Part shown: positions 1 through 11,761 of the stretch, in pieces
Numbering within the stretch: the first letter of the stretch is position 1
Layout: every line of letters begins with the position of its first letter
Source of the DNA: Juglans regia
Taxonomy: Eukaryota > Streptophyta > Magnoliopsida > Fagales > Juglandaceae
Direction: 5' to 3'
DNA length: 64,000 nt
NCBI RefSeq assembly: GCF_001411555.2
Contig: NC_049916.1
Coordinates: forward strand, 11,559,945-11,623,944
The notes under the pieces: model-generated
Database searches by the model: none
Seen by the model: the letters and a program-made list of their open reading frames with translations, nothing else
What the model was told of the DNA's origin: nothing
Made by a program: the position numbers and the translations under genes

Positions 1-240
1 ATCTCAGCAAGTTAACAGGAAACTTCCACACAGGTTAATGATGCATGCATGGCAGTAAAAGCATGAATGCATAATCAAATCGTAAGTAATCATAGCATAA
101 CTTGACATACAACATAACATAACTGGCATAACTTAAACTGAAACTGAAGCTTAGCATGAACGTGACTTGAAACATAACATGGACTTGAAACATAACATGA
201 ACGTGAACATGCATAATTTGAACTTGAACTTGAGCATGAC

Positions 241-400
241 ATAACATAAATGTGAACTTGGAACATAACGTAAACGTGAACATAACATAACATGAACTTG
301 GAATATAACGTGAACGTGAACATAACATAACATGAACTTGGAATATAACGTGAACGTGAACATAACATAACATGAACTTGAAACATATTCTTGTCTCATG
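241..400. repeat. 40-bp tandem repeat in LTR A1
   Basis: The block 'cataacataacatgaacttg' recurs at 281, 321 and 361, a 40-bp period. It lies in a wider region (about 60-460) of degenerate 'cataac/gtgaac' words. Copy A2 has far fewer units here (45640-45790), so the array differs in length between copies. Confidence 0.8.
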
Positions 401-596
401 GGATTACCATGATTGCGTGAACGTAAACTTGAACATAACATAACGTGAAACATGACTTGAACTTGGAATCTTATTCAATAGACTTAATCATTAACATGAC
501 CATATGGGTGCTACACAGGTCCCCTTGAGCCGTGTGTCCCTGCCGATTACCGCATCACATCACAGGTTTCTATACCAGCTGTGAGTGCGTTAATAC

Positions 597-760
597 GTAC
601 TCCACAGTTGTTGTGGCCCCACGTATTCTACGTGTCACAATTGCTGTGTCTCACGTAGTGTATGCTCCACAGTTGTTGTGGCCCCATACTTCATGCTCCA
701 CAGTTGTTGTGGCCCCATGACTTATCTGTTTGTGCCACACTTGCTGTGGACACACGTAAC
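597..760. repeat. Degenerate tandem 'cacagttgttgtgg' repeat in LTR A1
   Basis: Several units built on CACAGTTGTTGTGG(CCCC) occur, each itself a small imperfect inverted repeat (CCACA...TGTGG). The matching array in A2 is at about 45930-46090. Confidence 0.65.
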
Positions 761-3700
761 ATAATGTGTGGCACCATCGGCGTTAGTGCCTGGCGCGCTC
801 CGGTGACCAGCTAATTAGGCCCCATTCGCAACCTGTTGACTGTACTTCGTCAACCCAGGGAATTTCACACCTATTTAGACACTCCAGCGTGAACAAAGGA
901 GTTCCACTAGGATATTACCCCATCCTAGCGCTTAGGGTCGTGATTGACATGAATGACTTAACTGGCAGACATGACATTTCGTAACGTGACGTAACATGAA
1001 CGTGACATAAAAGACAGAAATCTTGACGTAACATAACGTGACATGAACGTAGGATGACAGACATGACATACTTCGAGACATAAATGTAACAAAGAACATT
1101 TCATAACATGTCATACATGTAACATGCAACATTTCGTAACATGGCATACCATATAACAGACAACATTTCTTAACGTGGCGTAACATGTGACAATGAATAT
1201 TACATGACAAGAAATACATGTAACAGATGGCATACTTAACTTAACATGACATACTTGCAATGTATAGCATGTATAGCAATACGTGACAGAATATCTTGTG
1301 TAACAGATGAATAATTCATGACAGAATAAATTCTGTGTAACAGATAAATATATAATGACTTGGCATGGCACATATGATAACATGCATACATACAATTTAG
1401 TTCCCTTACTTATCACACATACACATTAAATTGATAGTAAGTTAAAAGCTAACTTACCTCGATCTTCGCGCTTCGAGACAAAACTCAAGTGCGATCACGG
1501 GAAACTGAAAGTAGTGATTTCTAAAAATTAGAACTTAATCACTAACAATTAGGAATATGGAAAAATATCAACTTAGAGTAAAATTACCATTTTACCTTCT
1601 ACATGTGGGAAAATGACTATTTTACCCCTAACTTAAGGATTTTGCATCATAACTACAAAAATCACCAAAATTTACATACATTATGTAAATTTTGTCCTAA
1701 ACTCAAATATCAATTCATAAAAATTTAAAACTAAACACAACCATCAAAACTCTATATGGCCGAAACTTACAAAGGCTATTTCCTTTGCTTTTTGTTGTAA
1801 TTCTTTCAAATCTCAAAACTCATGATTAAACCAAAATTTTTCTTCTACTACACTCATAACATATTCTTAAGAATAATCATGTTTTGAATCATGAACAAAA
1901 GTCATCAAAATCACTAAAACCATACTTGAACTTTTTGGTTTCTCTTCTAAGTTCAAAACAGAATTTTGTTTCTAACTTGTTTTGATCAACCTCTTGATCC
2001 ATGACTTATAAAGAAGTGATCTTCAAACCAAAACATCACATGGTTCAAAAAGGTGTCCTAAAACAGATCCAAGCTTCAAACTCAAGATCACATGGGTAAA
2101 CATCAACCAAAACATAAATTTAGCCAAGAACATCATCACTTTGGCCTAACCGAATATCTCCTTCCATAAAATTTCATATGTTCGAAACTAACATCAAATA
2201 TCTTCAAAATAACATTCTAACATGTATATAAGATGCTTAGGATCTTCCAATAAAAATATCAAAGCCATTGGAATAAGATTAAACCATAAAAGATTTAAAC
2301 TTTCTCAAAACAGAAACTGTTTTTCCTCTTCCAGTTTCTAAGTTTCTAGACCTAAGCAAATATTTCACCAAAACATTTAATCATGCAACAAATCCTCAAC
2401 CAATAATCATATACACATGTTAACAGTACTCCATAAAAATTTCGGACCAAGATCTATTCATTAGCTTGGTCAAAAACTCCAAAATATAACACACTCTCCA
2501 GTTTATCGCCCAGAATGACCTTTCTGGGGTCTAAACAACTTTTTACCAATCAAATGATCTCCAAATGGAACAAATAAGATATCCACGTAAACTAGACTCC
2601 AAAAGAAACAACTTTCATGAAGGAAACGTTGCGAGGAAACACTTACAAAAGCTTCGAAACAGGCATTCAAAAGAGGTACGAAAAACTGTCCGAGAGTGTC
2701 TTTTGTGTTCTATGAAGGAAAAGTGTAAAGGAGAGTTGCTTTTTCGTGGGAAGTGGACTGAAGAGCCTCTTACACAAGTTATGGGAAGTGATATGACTGA
2801 AGGAATGGTTGAGTGTTGGCCTTTTCTTCTCATAAAAATCAGACCAAGATCTTTTCTTAAGGTGGAGTGTAAGAGTGAATGAGTGAGGTGGCCCTTTAGC
2901 TATGTCTTTCAAGAACCTTCTAGGCTCTTCTTGTACAGATCTGGCCAGCCAAGTGGGGGTACAAAACTTAGCCATGAAGCAATCCTATGGTGACCAAATT
3001 CGTGGGCCTTAAAGGGCCTAAACCGAATGGGCCTAAAATTTGGGGTTTAAAGAGGGTTTGGGTTGCTATCAAGCCCAAATCCAATATCACTTGGCCTAAT
3101 CAATTTTTCAAGGTTAACAAGGTTGGATAATGATATTCTAACACAAATTTGAAGGATTAATAGCATGTGGAAGTGATTTAATCAAGTGATTAAACACAAT
3201 GCTAGAAATCGGATTAGAAAATGTTTAGAAGCCAACTTTAGGGTTTTGGGGAAACCGTTTAGGGTTTCGATTTCAACCAAGCTTTTGGGCTTTCGATTGG
3301 ATTCCCACCATTTAGAATTTCACTAGGATTGAAAACCTCTTTGATCTGGCACAATTTGGTTGAGCAGATGAAACAAAGTTTTGCTTAAGCGACATGATCT
3401 CACACCTTCATTCCTTCAAATCCAACAAACGTTCCTTATGGTGCCAAGTGTCTAAAATTATTCACTAAGTGTGGCTAAGATATTGCCAAGTGTCCAAATA
3501 AAACTTCTCTAATCCAATTTGGACATTCCACACTGTGATTTCGAAACACTGCAATTGGTGCGCTTACCGAGGTTACTATTCACTTCGAAAAAGTGAATCA
3601 TAAACTTAGTACTAAAAATTCCTAAATATTCATATTAACTTATAGTGAAAATCTTTTACCGAAATTTAACCTCGAAGTATCCCTAAAAATAATTTCACAA

Positions 3701-3985
3701 TTTCCAACAGACGTTTTGTCCGGAATTATGAAAATAAGATATTGTGCCATAAAATCCTAAATAATCCACTGAGTGTAATGGCGTAGACCATAATGCATTC
3801 TGACACTTCTAACCACCTCAAATAAATAAAACTCATATTTCTAGCAGCATAGTGAGTGATAACACTGACTATGTTGACAGACTAAAACCTATGCAATAGG
3901 TCGATTCGTAAAAACTTATGGGATTTTCACGAGATTCCTAAAGTCAATAGAAATTTCGCCAATGAATTTCTAGCGGGCTGTTACA

Positions 3986-5082
3986 GTATGTCTATATCAT
4001 TTCTCGGTGACCTCGGACCTGGGATAAGCAAACTCATCATGAAATATGGATCTTTCATACACTTCCACGGTGGTAGATTATACGGCATAAGTACAACTGG
4101 CCAAGTACTATGACTAGTACTCATGTTCCCAAAAGGATTAAATCCATCTGTTGCCAACCCAAGTCTTACATTACGCGGTTCTTCAGCAAACCATGGGTGT
4201 TCCTGATCAAATTCCTTCCACACCTGGGAGTCAGCAGGATGTGACAAAATATTATCATTCCTTACTCTGTCTGATGAGTGCCATGTCATATCTACAGCCG
4301 TTGCGCGTGACATAAATAATCGTTGTAATCTAGGTATCAATATAAAGTGGCGTACGACCTTTTGCAGAACATTTGCCTTGTCCGATGTCCATCTTGACTC
4401 GTGGCATATAAGACACTCGTTCAACTGCTCATTCTCTCGCCAAAAAAATATGCAGTCATTCTTATATGCATGTATTACGTTGTAATCAAATCCGAGTTCT
4501 CGTTTCAACTTTTTTGCTTCATAGAAGTTACGAGGTAAAGTATTGTCTGTCGGCAGTGCCTCTTTAAACAGCTCAAGTAACATATTGACTGCCTTAATAG
4601 ATAATCGACACATTGATTTTATGTGAAGCAATCTTACAGTAAATGACAACTTACTGTGTCTTCTACATCCTAGATATAGCTCACGCTGTGAATCATTCGA
4701 CAAGCGTGCAAAAGTGTTATGGCCCCCATCATTTGAGCTTGGTGTGTCCGTGTCACCTTCATCCATAAACATTCCCACACCGATATCACCTAACATTTCC
4801 TCCATATCCTCGTCGTAATCATCTCCAACAATCTCTGGTTGTACATCTTCATCGATCTCTTCTTCTTCATGTGGAGCCTCAAATGAAGTTGGATATGGTT
4901 CGCCGTGTAAGACCCAATTAGTATAACCCTTATCAATACCTTTGACAAACAGATGCTCTCTCACCAAGTCTACCTTATGAGAACGCAAATTTCTGCATTC
5001 TCTGCATGGGCATCTGATATGCCCATCACTATCACATGTACCCAATACAAACTCCAAGAATTTCTTAACACCTTCAGCATAT
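3986..5082 (-). pseudogene. CACTA TNP2-type transposase, 5' part, truncated by LTR A1
   Basis: This would be the catalytic transposase of a CACTA (En/Spm) element. Read on the minus strand from about 5082, the frame shows a transposase-associated N-terminal domain (GVKKFLEFVLG, IRCPCRECRN, GYTNWVLHGEPYP), then an acidic linker, then the TNP2 core (LPRNFYEAKK, ECLICHESRW, HPADSQVWKEFD, RNVRLGLATDGFNPFG, YNLPPWKCM, SLLIPGPRSP). It stops after about 365 residues at the point where family members continue for several hundred more. The last sense codon runs into the terminal TGTAACA of LTR A1, which supplies the stop (3981-3983). A coding start is not clear: stops appear upstream of 5082, beside an A/T tandem repeat, and an intron acceptor (AAATAG) may be there. 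Family assignment is firm; the protein cannot be functional. Confidence 0.88.
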
Positions 5083-5097
5083 ACATTGTAACTATTT

Positions 5098-5345
5098 ATA
5101 TTTTAATCTATTTTAATTTAAAGATTTAGTAGTATTTTAATTTACAAACTTCATTTTATTAATTTATAATTAAGTATTTAAGTATTATTAAATCTTAACT
5201 ATTTCTATTTTAATTAAAGATTTAGTAGTATTTTAATTTACAAACTTCAATTTATTAATTTATAATTAAGTATTTAAGTATTATTAAATCTTAACTATTT
5301 TTATTTTAATTTAAAGATTTAGTAGTATTTTAATTTGAATATTAA
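5098..5345. repeat. ~97-bp A/T-rich tandem repeat upstream of TNP2
   Basis: The word 'aagatttagtagtatttta' starts at 5121, 5217 and 5314, giving a 96-97 bp period and about 2.6 units. It lies just upstream of the transposase frame, where the first exon or promoter would be expected. Confidence 0.8.
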
Positions 5346-5479
5346 TTTTATTTATTTAGAATTAACTATTTAAATGGTAGTTGGTCCTAATTATTTGTGA
5401 TTTAGTAGTACATATAATTTACAACTATCCCAAACTATTTGTATTCTGTATACGTTATTGATGTAATGTCATTACCCAT

Positions 5480-6400
5480 GTTCGAACAAAATGAATACGT
5501 TTGAATGATAATACTAACCCGTTCGAACGTATTCATTCCAGATTTCAGTCGTCTTCAACAACACCGAAAACTCCATTAATAACAAACTCTAACAAACACA
5601 AACAACAATATCAAAGCCTACAACTTTCTAGCATTGCAAAATATTAAGTTCAAACCATACATTTCTATTTTAAAAGGAATACCTGAATTTTTTAAGATGA
5701 AAAGGGAATAATCCGAGAATAATCCAAGAATAATCCGAGAATAATAAAAAACTCTCATACAAGTAGTAATCCGAGAATAATGGAGTGAGATGAAAATGTT
5801 TTTGAGCTTAGGGGCTAGTTTGAGAAATAATACCTCTGATATGCGAAGGGGGTAAACTTCGGGACTTCGGGCGACGACACTGAGACGGCGCACGGGAGGA
5901 GAGAAACAATATTGTGAGGTTCTGTCGTGTTTTTGCAGAACATTTCATGTTCGAACGGTTATTTACTAACCGTTCGAACGTGAAAATATTAAGCGAGAGA
6001 AAATTCCCTCCTAATTTTCACGTTCGAACGTATAAATAGTATGTTCGAACGTTATTGATTTATTCCTGCTCGAAAATTAACCGTTCGAGCTTTTATTTCT
6101 AACTGCTCAAACAGTGTTGTAAATGTTTATTTGTATTTTTTTTTTCATTATACCTTTGAATAAAAGAACAACATTAATATATATAGACATATTAGATGAT
6201 ACTATAGTTTAATTGGCGGGATATTTTCCCACCACTGCAATAATCCGTTCGAACTATAACAAATTACGTTCGAACGGTAATCCAGCTGTCTTTAATTGGC
6301 GAGATGTTTTCCCGCCATTGCAATAATCCGTTCGAATGTTTTTTTATACGTTCAAATGCAACATATGTGTTCGAACGGTTTACGAGTACCGTTCGAACGC
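5480..6400. repeat. GTTCGAAC palindrome array, inner block 1
   Basis: Many copies of (C)GTTCGAAC(G), often paired as CCGTTCGAACG...CGTTCGAACGG with short A/T spacers, occur at about 5480, 5520, 5948, 5970, 6022, 6042, 6247, 6268, 6328, 6368 and 6391. CACTA elements carry repeated short motifs bound by their accessory protein near the ends; this array fits that role by analogy. Confidence 0.75.
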
Positions 6401-6439
6401 ATATCCTTTATATTTAAATATAACTTTTTTCATCATTAA

Positions 6440-6960
6440 ATGAAAAGTACTATAAAATCATATGTATTAGTTTTGTACTACTATCATATATATAGTAATA
6501 TATACTATCATATATATAGTAATCTATACTAAATATATAGTATATATAGTAATATATATTATCATATATATAGTGACCTATACTATCATGTATATTATTA
6601 AGATCATATGTATTAGTAATATATACACACATATATATAGCCTCAAATATACTATGGTCACATAATAAAGTATAGAGAAATTTATAAGATGATAGTATAT
6701 TAGTAAGCTATACTCTATATATATATGCTATATAATATCATATATAACACTTTGATAGTAAAGTATTATGATATATTACTATTATACTATAAAAAAATAC
6801 ATATAAGTTATTATGTTTTCATTTAAAGTATTCTACTATCATAATATATATTATAATATATTATAATATTACATTATATATTACAGTATATATAATCTAC
6901 TATAATAGTATATATATTATAATAATTTATAGGAATATAAATATAGTATACATTTAATAT
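6440..6960. repeat. A/T low-complexity block (atagtatatat words)
   Basis: About 500 bp consist almost only of A and T in repeated 'tatatagtaatatatact' words. The small frames in it are not genes. It separates the two GTTCGAAC blocks inside the CACTA element. Confidence 0.85.
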
Positions 6961-6979
6961 AATTTTTAATAAACTTACA

Positions 6980-7540
6980 AAACTTCCGTTCGAAAGTCAA
7001 ATAGTAACGGTCGAACGGTTTTATATTAACGTTCGAACGGTTATACACGTATAAGTTATCGAGAGCAGCGATTTCTCTCACGCCGCCGTCCCCACCGTTT
7101 GAAAAAGTGAGAAAACGTTTGAACGCACTACATTCACCGCCGTCTGCCGTCGTGATCAGCACATACGTCAATCACTTTTCCTCCCAAGTAAAGGTATGTA
7201 TTTTCTAACTTATTTTACCATTTATTTTTATAACTTTATGGTTTTATTTGTTTTTTTTTTTAAATTAGATTTTTTCGTCAATAATTACCGTAGAACATCA
7301 TAAATCTATCATAGGATGTTTAGAAATGAAGAGTACTTTGTTTTTAGTCGAAGAAACCACGGAATCGATTATTTTTTGGGTGTTTTCATGGCCGCTGAGT
7401 TGACTCAGCCATGGCCGAGTCAGATCTGTTTTCCGTTCGAACTATTTAACCAGTCCGTTTGAACGAGTAAACCTGTACGTTCGAACAGGTTTAAAACGTT
7501 CGAACGTTACTAATTGTCCGTTCAACCATATATTTAGACG
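6980..7540. repeat. GTTCGAAC palindrome array, inner block 2
   Basis: Further GTTCGAAC-type motifs lie at about 6985, 7008, 7031, 7434, 7479, 7498 and nearby degenerate forms (GTTTGAACG). They flank the likely promoter and leader of the '+' strand ORF. Confidence 0.7.
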
Positions 7541-7743
7541 TTCAAATGCTAATTATTAAATTCAATCCATTTACATTTTATTAGCTTATTAAATTGTTTT
7601 CATCGTTTCATTGATTATATGTTCTATCAATTAATTTATTAAATTGCTATTAGTATATAATTTTGTTAATCTTTTAGTCGTAATTAGATTTTATCATTAA
7701 TCTTGAATGTATATTTTATTTTTAAAATTTTAGAATCATAATA
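7073..7743 (+). other. Possible 5' leader and intron of the downstream ORF
   Basis: A G/C-richer stretch (about 7073-7192) ends in AAG|GTATGT and is followed by about 540 bp of A/T-rich DNA. That ends in a T-rich tract and TTTTAG at about 7731, 12 bp before the ATG at 7744. This looks like an untranslated exon and intron. It is inference from splice-like signals only. Confidence 0.35.
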
Positions 7744-8994
7744 ATGTCTTATTGGGGCCGTAAACATGGTAGATCAGGAGAACCTTCCATCCAAACAGTT
7801 CGAGAGCGGACCGTTTTACTTGAGCGACAGGTAAAACTGTCTGATTTTGTAGCTCTTATATGGGAGGGCCATTCCCTCCCATCAGTATTCAATGATCGTG
7901 GTTGGGCACCAATCTTAGATCAGTGAGAAGAAGGAATGGAGCTCATTTCCTTCATTGAGATCGTTACTGAGTTCTATAAAGAACTCGGTGCTGCCAGCCC
8001 AGACGATGGAGGGGCATATAGGATCTGTGTTCGAGGAGTTCCTGTTATATTTTCAGTGGACGGACTCGTTGCATATCTAGGTATTCCTAGGTTTCTTGAT
8101 GCCTATCCAAACCTGCCGCCTAGAGAGTCTGATCCTTCAGGTGATGTAGCTATGTCTCAGGACGATGCACCAGATTACACAGATGAGATCGATACACTTG
8201 CTGATCATGAGGTCAGAGACTTGATTGTTGGTCCAGATGCTCCCGTGTACGATGGGATGAAGAGTATTAGGCAGGCATATTTATCTTCTTTCTTCAAGAT
8301 CATGAATTTGATCATTGCCAACAATATTGACCCACGGCAGCACAAGACCGAGGTTGGCATGGATCGAGCGAGATTTATGATACGGGTCGCTCGTGGCATC
8401 CCGATCGACCTCGTTGGTTATATATTTGAGAGGATCCGATCAGAGGCAGAGTTCATTACGACAGATATACTGCCGTTTGGGATCCTCATCACTCGATTTT
8501 TGCTACATGCTGGGGTTGTGTCCGAACCTGCCAAGCGTTCCCAATTTCCGATGGCACCGATCAACAGCACCACCCTATCACGAAGCACGGGACACTCTAG
8601 ATTTCGTTTTTGTGGGGCTGTTCCTGACAGGGCTGAGATTCAGAGAGATGCGCAGCCGGGAGATACTGGAGTATCGGCTAGTGAGACATCTACACAGGCT
8701 GAGGCATCACGCACATATATTCGCGAGGAGATGGCTGACATATTGCGTGCTGAGATCGGCGTACACACATCAGCAGTGATTGATGCAGTGCATACTGCAG
8801 TGCATACTTCCATGTCTGAGTTGCGTACAGAGATTATAACTACTGTCTCTGGGTTACGTACAAAGGTTAATGAGTTACGTACATCGATTAATGCCAATAA
8901 TGCAACTCAAGTCACACTTAGTATTCGACTGACACAGATAGAGACACAATTAGCTGCAGTCGAGGATGTGTGTAGAGACCTTGCATCACAGTAG
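7744..8994 (+). pseudogene. CACTA-associated putative plant transposon protein, one in-frame stop
   Basis: A 416-codon frame is interrupted only by TGA at 7924-7926, in the same frame on both sides, so a single base change probably separates the 60- and 352-codon parts. The first part has a basic N-terminus. The second carries the phrase RICVRGVPVIFSVDGLVAYLG and following residues, which resembles the 'putative plant transposon protein' (Transposase_32-like) domain known from plant CACTA and gypsy loci. The C-terminal 150 residues look like a coiled coil (repeated LRTE/LRTK/LRTS heptads, ending QIETQLAAVEDV). It is divergent from TNP2 and may be the accessory DNA-binding factor. The family call is from memory of the motif; the biochemical role is unknown. 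Confidence 0.65.
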
Positions 8995-9239
8995 TTTTTA
9001 TCTTTTATTTATATTTTCTTTTGTTATAATTATGAACAATATATATGGCATTTTGATAATTTGCTTTATTTGGTTGATTAATATATATGTTGTTGATAAT
9101 ATTTATTTAACTAAAAATCTTATTTAACGTAAAAGAATTCATTAAAATATTTTAAAATTAATTACATAAAATTAATTAATGAATTTGTATATATGATAGA
9201 TATTTTTTATATTTTGAGTTTCGTACCGAGATTAATATT

Positions 9240-9540
9240 ATACCTTCGAATGTATAAATGTGGTGCTTGAATATGTTCTAACTAAATATATTCCGTTCGA
9301 ACGGTTTAGAAACCTTCCCGCCAGGATTTGCCACCAAATATTTTCCGTTCGAACACAACAAATTATCGTTCGAACGTTTTTGAACTTTCCCCGCCATAAT
9401 AAAGTAATTATCAGCCAAATGTTACTGTTCGAACGTATTTTTTGATGTTCGAACGGGAAAAATTTTTTGAGACGATTTAATTCGTCACAGAAAATACTGT
9501 TCGAACGGTTATTTTGACGTTTGAACGATTTTCTAAAGTC
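9240..9540. repeat. GTTCGAAC palindrome array, subterminal
   Basis: At least eight GTTCGAAC or near matches lie between about 9293 and 9525, within 100-400 bp of the element's right end. This is the classic position of CACTA subterminal repeats. Confidence 0.75.
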
Positions 9541-9549
9541 ATCAATTTT

Positions 9550-9651
9550 TTGGGACGAATTTTAAATTTCATCCCAAGAAATGACTTTTAGGGATGAAAA
9601 AAATTTCGTCCCTAAATAATTTCGTCCCAAAATCTCAATTTTGCTGTAGTG
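9550..9651. repeat. Right terminal region of CACTA 2
   Basis: Read on minus it starts CACTACAGCAAAATTGAG and continues with repeated GGGACGAAATT words (9600-9630), plus a further similar pair at 9550-9595. The CACTA start and short direct/inverted subterminal words support a true transposon end. Confidence 0.8.
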
Positions 9652-10022
9652 TCTGGAAATTCATTCTCATGGGATTGGGTTTTGGTGCAAGGTTTGGGCC
9701 TTTGAGTGATTGGCTAGGGCACATTTAAAATATTTGGGCCCACGGTTTGAATAGTGAAGGAAATCAATAAAATGCTCTTCCCTGGATTTTGGACCTCAAC
9801 TCAAATAAAAAAGTCCAACTTGTTTAAAAATTTTCTCCACCCATAAAATTAAAGATTTTTAACCTAAATATCAAACCCAAAGAAAATCATAATCCACCAA
9901 AACAGAGATTTTAGACCCATAGACTTCTTAAAAAAATACATATTTGAAAACTCAAATGGACTTTTCACATATAAATCCAAAATGTTTTTTAAAACAACTT
10001 GATACTAGACCCGTGTGTTACA
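9652..10022 (-). mobile_element. Family D LTR fragment (5' end)
   Basis: The fragment matches 21820-22053 in order (phrases 'gggttttggtg', 'gggcccacggtttg', 'ctcaactcaaataaaa') and ends TGTGTTACA at 10022. It is therefore the first ~370 bp of a minus-strand LTR, cut at the CACTA end. Confidence 0.65.
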
Positions 10023-10689
10023 AGTATATTCTCTAACATTGAGTAATATCTTTGGCTTGATGAAAAAATGTCTTCATTTTGGCTCCACAATCGGGAGACA
10101 AGAATTTGTATTTCAAATGCAAACAATATATGGAAACAATATATGAGCATAGATTTATGCATGCATTGAATATCTTTAAATAAAATTCTGGATGATGTCA
10201 ACTTGCACAATTATATTGCACGCATTTACGTTTGTTTGCAATGTGTTTGTATTTTTATTCTCCGACCTCTTGATTACAGTTTTTGTGTTTGTTTTTGTTG
10301 ATACATGTTGTTTATGTGTAATATAGAAAAGTGAGTCTTGTATTTGATCTTGCTTGGATGTGAAATTGTTGCAAAATGGAGTATATAATTGTATGATGCT
10401 TTACTAGTATCGATTATTCATTTAAGCATGATCGTAATTGGTACATGTTGGTGGCTTCTCATGTTTCTAAGTCTATGTCTTGTATTATATCTCTAATATG
10501 GTCTCTTTTTTCTCTTCTCTAAAATTTTGGTTTGAAATATTGCATTGTGTAGTAAGATAATTGTGTAATTGCTTTATGTATTGTAATATAATGAAATATG
10601 TTTATTTTTTTCTTTTTTGTAAGAGGTTTCAATAACTTTTTTTTTTTTTTGTAATAGATCGCTGGAAATAATATAGTTTTATAATATTA
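10023..10689. other. No recognised feature
   Basis: A/T-rich DNA with a poly-T run near 10637 and no coding or repeat structure that I can name. Confidence 0.5.
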
Positions 10690-10862
10690 TTTTTATTTGA
10701 AAATTTGAGAAATTAAAATTATTTTTTATTTTTTATTTGAAAAAGTTATAATGATTAGTTTGAAAAAGTTGTAATGATTAGTTTGAAAATTTTGTATTTG
10801 AATTATATTTAAAAATAAAATGAATTGAAATGAAATGAGATTAGATGAGATCAGAGTTATCA
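10690..10862 (+). mobile_element. A/T-rich MITE, 'gagatga' family, copy 1 (partial)
   Basis: It shares 'tttgaaaaagttgtaatgat' and a terminal 'atgaaatgagattagatgag' with the better copy at 16535. The left half is degenerate. Confidence 0.55.
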
Positions 10863-11253
10863 AGAAATATTGGAAAGAGAACTGTTACATAGACAAACAG
10901 ATTACACAAAAATAAATTTACAAACTGATCTGATTTCATAATATCTGTTAATCTTATTTTACAATAAAAATAATTTTAAATCTGACGTATCAAATCAAAT
11001 CACGTCAATTTATAAATTTATTTTTATTTAATTTATTTATAGTTAAAGTATTTGTCGAAATTGATTTTTAGAATTTTGTAATTGAATCCAACTTCTTGTA
11101 GGCCTGGTCACGGCCCCCATCTTGTCCATGTGTCTCGGCCAGTCTGTCACTATCAGGCTCGACATGGCCACCCGCCTGCGTAAGACGGGGCTAATTTCTA
11201 GAGCATGACAACAATACACAAATATAAAACAGCAACTTGTTGAGGATCAACCC
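10863..11253. other. No gene; unidentified G/C-richer segment
   Basis: 10863-11100 is A/T-rich. 11100-11200 is C/G-richer ('cacggcccccatcttg') without a usable frame. I cannot assign it. Confidence 0.5.
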
Positions 11254-11274
11254 CTTATGGCGTAGGATTCTTCA
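11254..11274. repeat. Left arm of exact 21-bp inverted repeat
   Basis: These 21 bases are the exact reverse complement of 11977-11997. Together the arms bracket the Copia fragment. Confidence 0.9.
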
Positions 11275-11280
11275 ACATCT

Positions 11281-11749
11281 CAGCTTTTTCAGATGCCTAT
11301 TGGGCTGGTTGTCCCCAAACCAGTCGATCAAGATCATGATATGCCATTTTTCTGGGTAACAACTTAATCTCATGGACCTTCAAAAAGCAGTCCACAGTAT
11401 CTCGGTCTTCAGAGAAATCTGAATATAGAGCATTAGCACTCACTGTAGCTGAAGTTAAATGGTTGCTAAACATTCTTCATGATTTACAAATTCAACCAAT
11501 AGAACAGCCAACTTTACTCTGTGACAACACAAGTGCTATTTTCATGACTCGAAACCCAATAGCTCAACGAAGGTCCAGGCATATTGATATTGATATTCAT
11601 TTTGTTAAGGAATTAGTCTGCAATGGTATATTGAAAATTAAACATGTGCCATCCACCTTGCAAATAGCAGACATATTCACCAAAAGTCCATCAAAACCCC
11701 TGTTTATGCTATTCCGATCCAAGCTTCAAGTGTTGCCAACCACACTTGA
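11281..11749 (+). pseudogene. Ty1/Copia polyprotein C-terminus (RNase H), degenerate
   Basis: Translation gives the end of a Copia Pol: FSDAYWAGCP, then an in-frame stop, ISWTFKKQSTVSRSS, EYRALALTVAEVKWL, LLCDNTSAIFMTRNP, SRHIDIDIHFVKELV, VPSTLQIADIFTKSPSKP, LFRSKLQV. These are the usual RNase H motifs, in order and at normal spacing. Everything upstream (gag, integrase, reverse transcriptase) is missing. A polypurine tract and an LTR start follow directly, so this is a 5'-truncated element. The acidic residues of the RNase H fold are partly kept, but the stop and truncation rule out activity. Confidence 0.9.
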
Positions 11750-11750
11750 C

Positions 11751-11761
11751 TTGAGGGGGGG
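11751..11761 (+). other. Copia polypurine tract
   Basis: TTGAGGGGGGG lies immediately before the TGTTGG LTR start, the position and form usual for Copia elements. Confidence 0.8.

Larger units (their letters stand above)
1..3985 (-). mobile_element. Family A long LTR, copy 1 (truncated by window start)
   Basis: The whole stretch aligns in order with 45414-49275 (copy A2), so it is the same repeat missing about 470 bp that lie before the window. Its right end reads ...GGGCTGTTACA, so on the minus strand it starts TGTAACAGCCCG, a common plant gypsy LTR start. It abuts broken CACTA transposase coding sequence at 3986, which shows it inserted there. No PBS or PPT follows the edge, so it is a solo LTR or an LTR whose internal region lies outside the window. 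The minus orientation is inferred from the order of internal landmarks shared with other LTRs here. Open frames inside it are Met/Cys/Tyr-rich repeat translations, not genes. Confidence 0.85.
3986..9651. mobile_element. CACTA transposon 2 (right part; left end lost to LTR A1 or outside window)
   Basis: The segment combines a TNP2 transposase fragment on minus, a divergent '+' strand transposon-protein ORF, and many GTTCGAAC-type subterminal palindromes. Its right end (9651) reads CACTACAGCAAAATTGAG on the minus strand, a CACTA-type terminus. The left end is not seen, so the TIR pair and 3-bp TSD cannot be checked. It abuts a family D LTR fragment at 9652. The two divergent genes and subterminal motif arrays are the usual autonomous CACTA layout; this copy is broken in both genes. 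Confidence 0.8.

Noticed and set aside
35..453. Overlapping minus-strand frames rich in Met, Cys, Tyr and Val
   Set aside because: They are translations of the 40-bp tandem repeat in several frames, with no start context or family.
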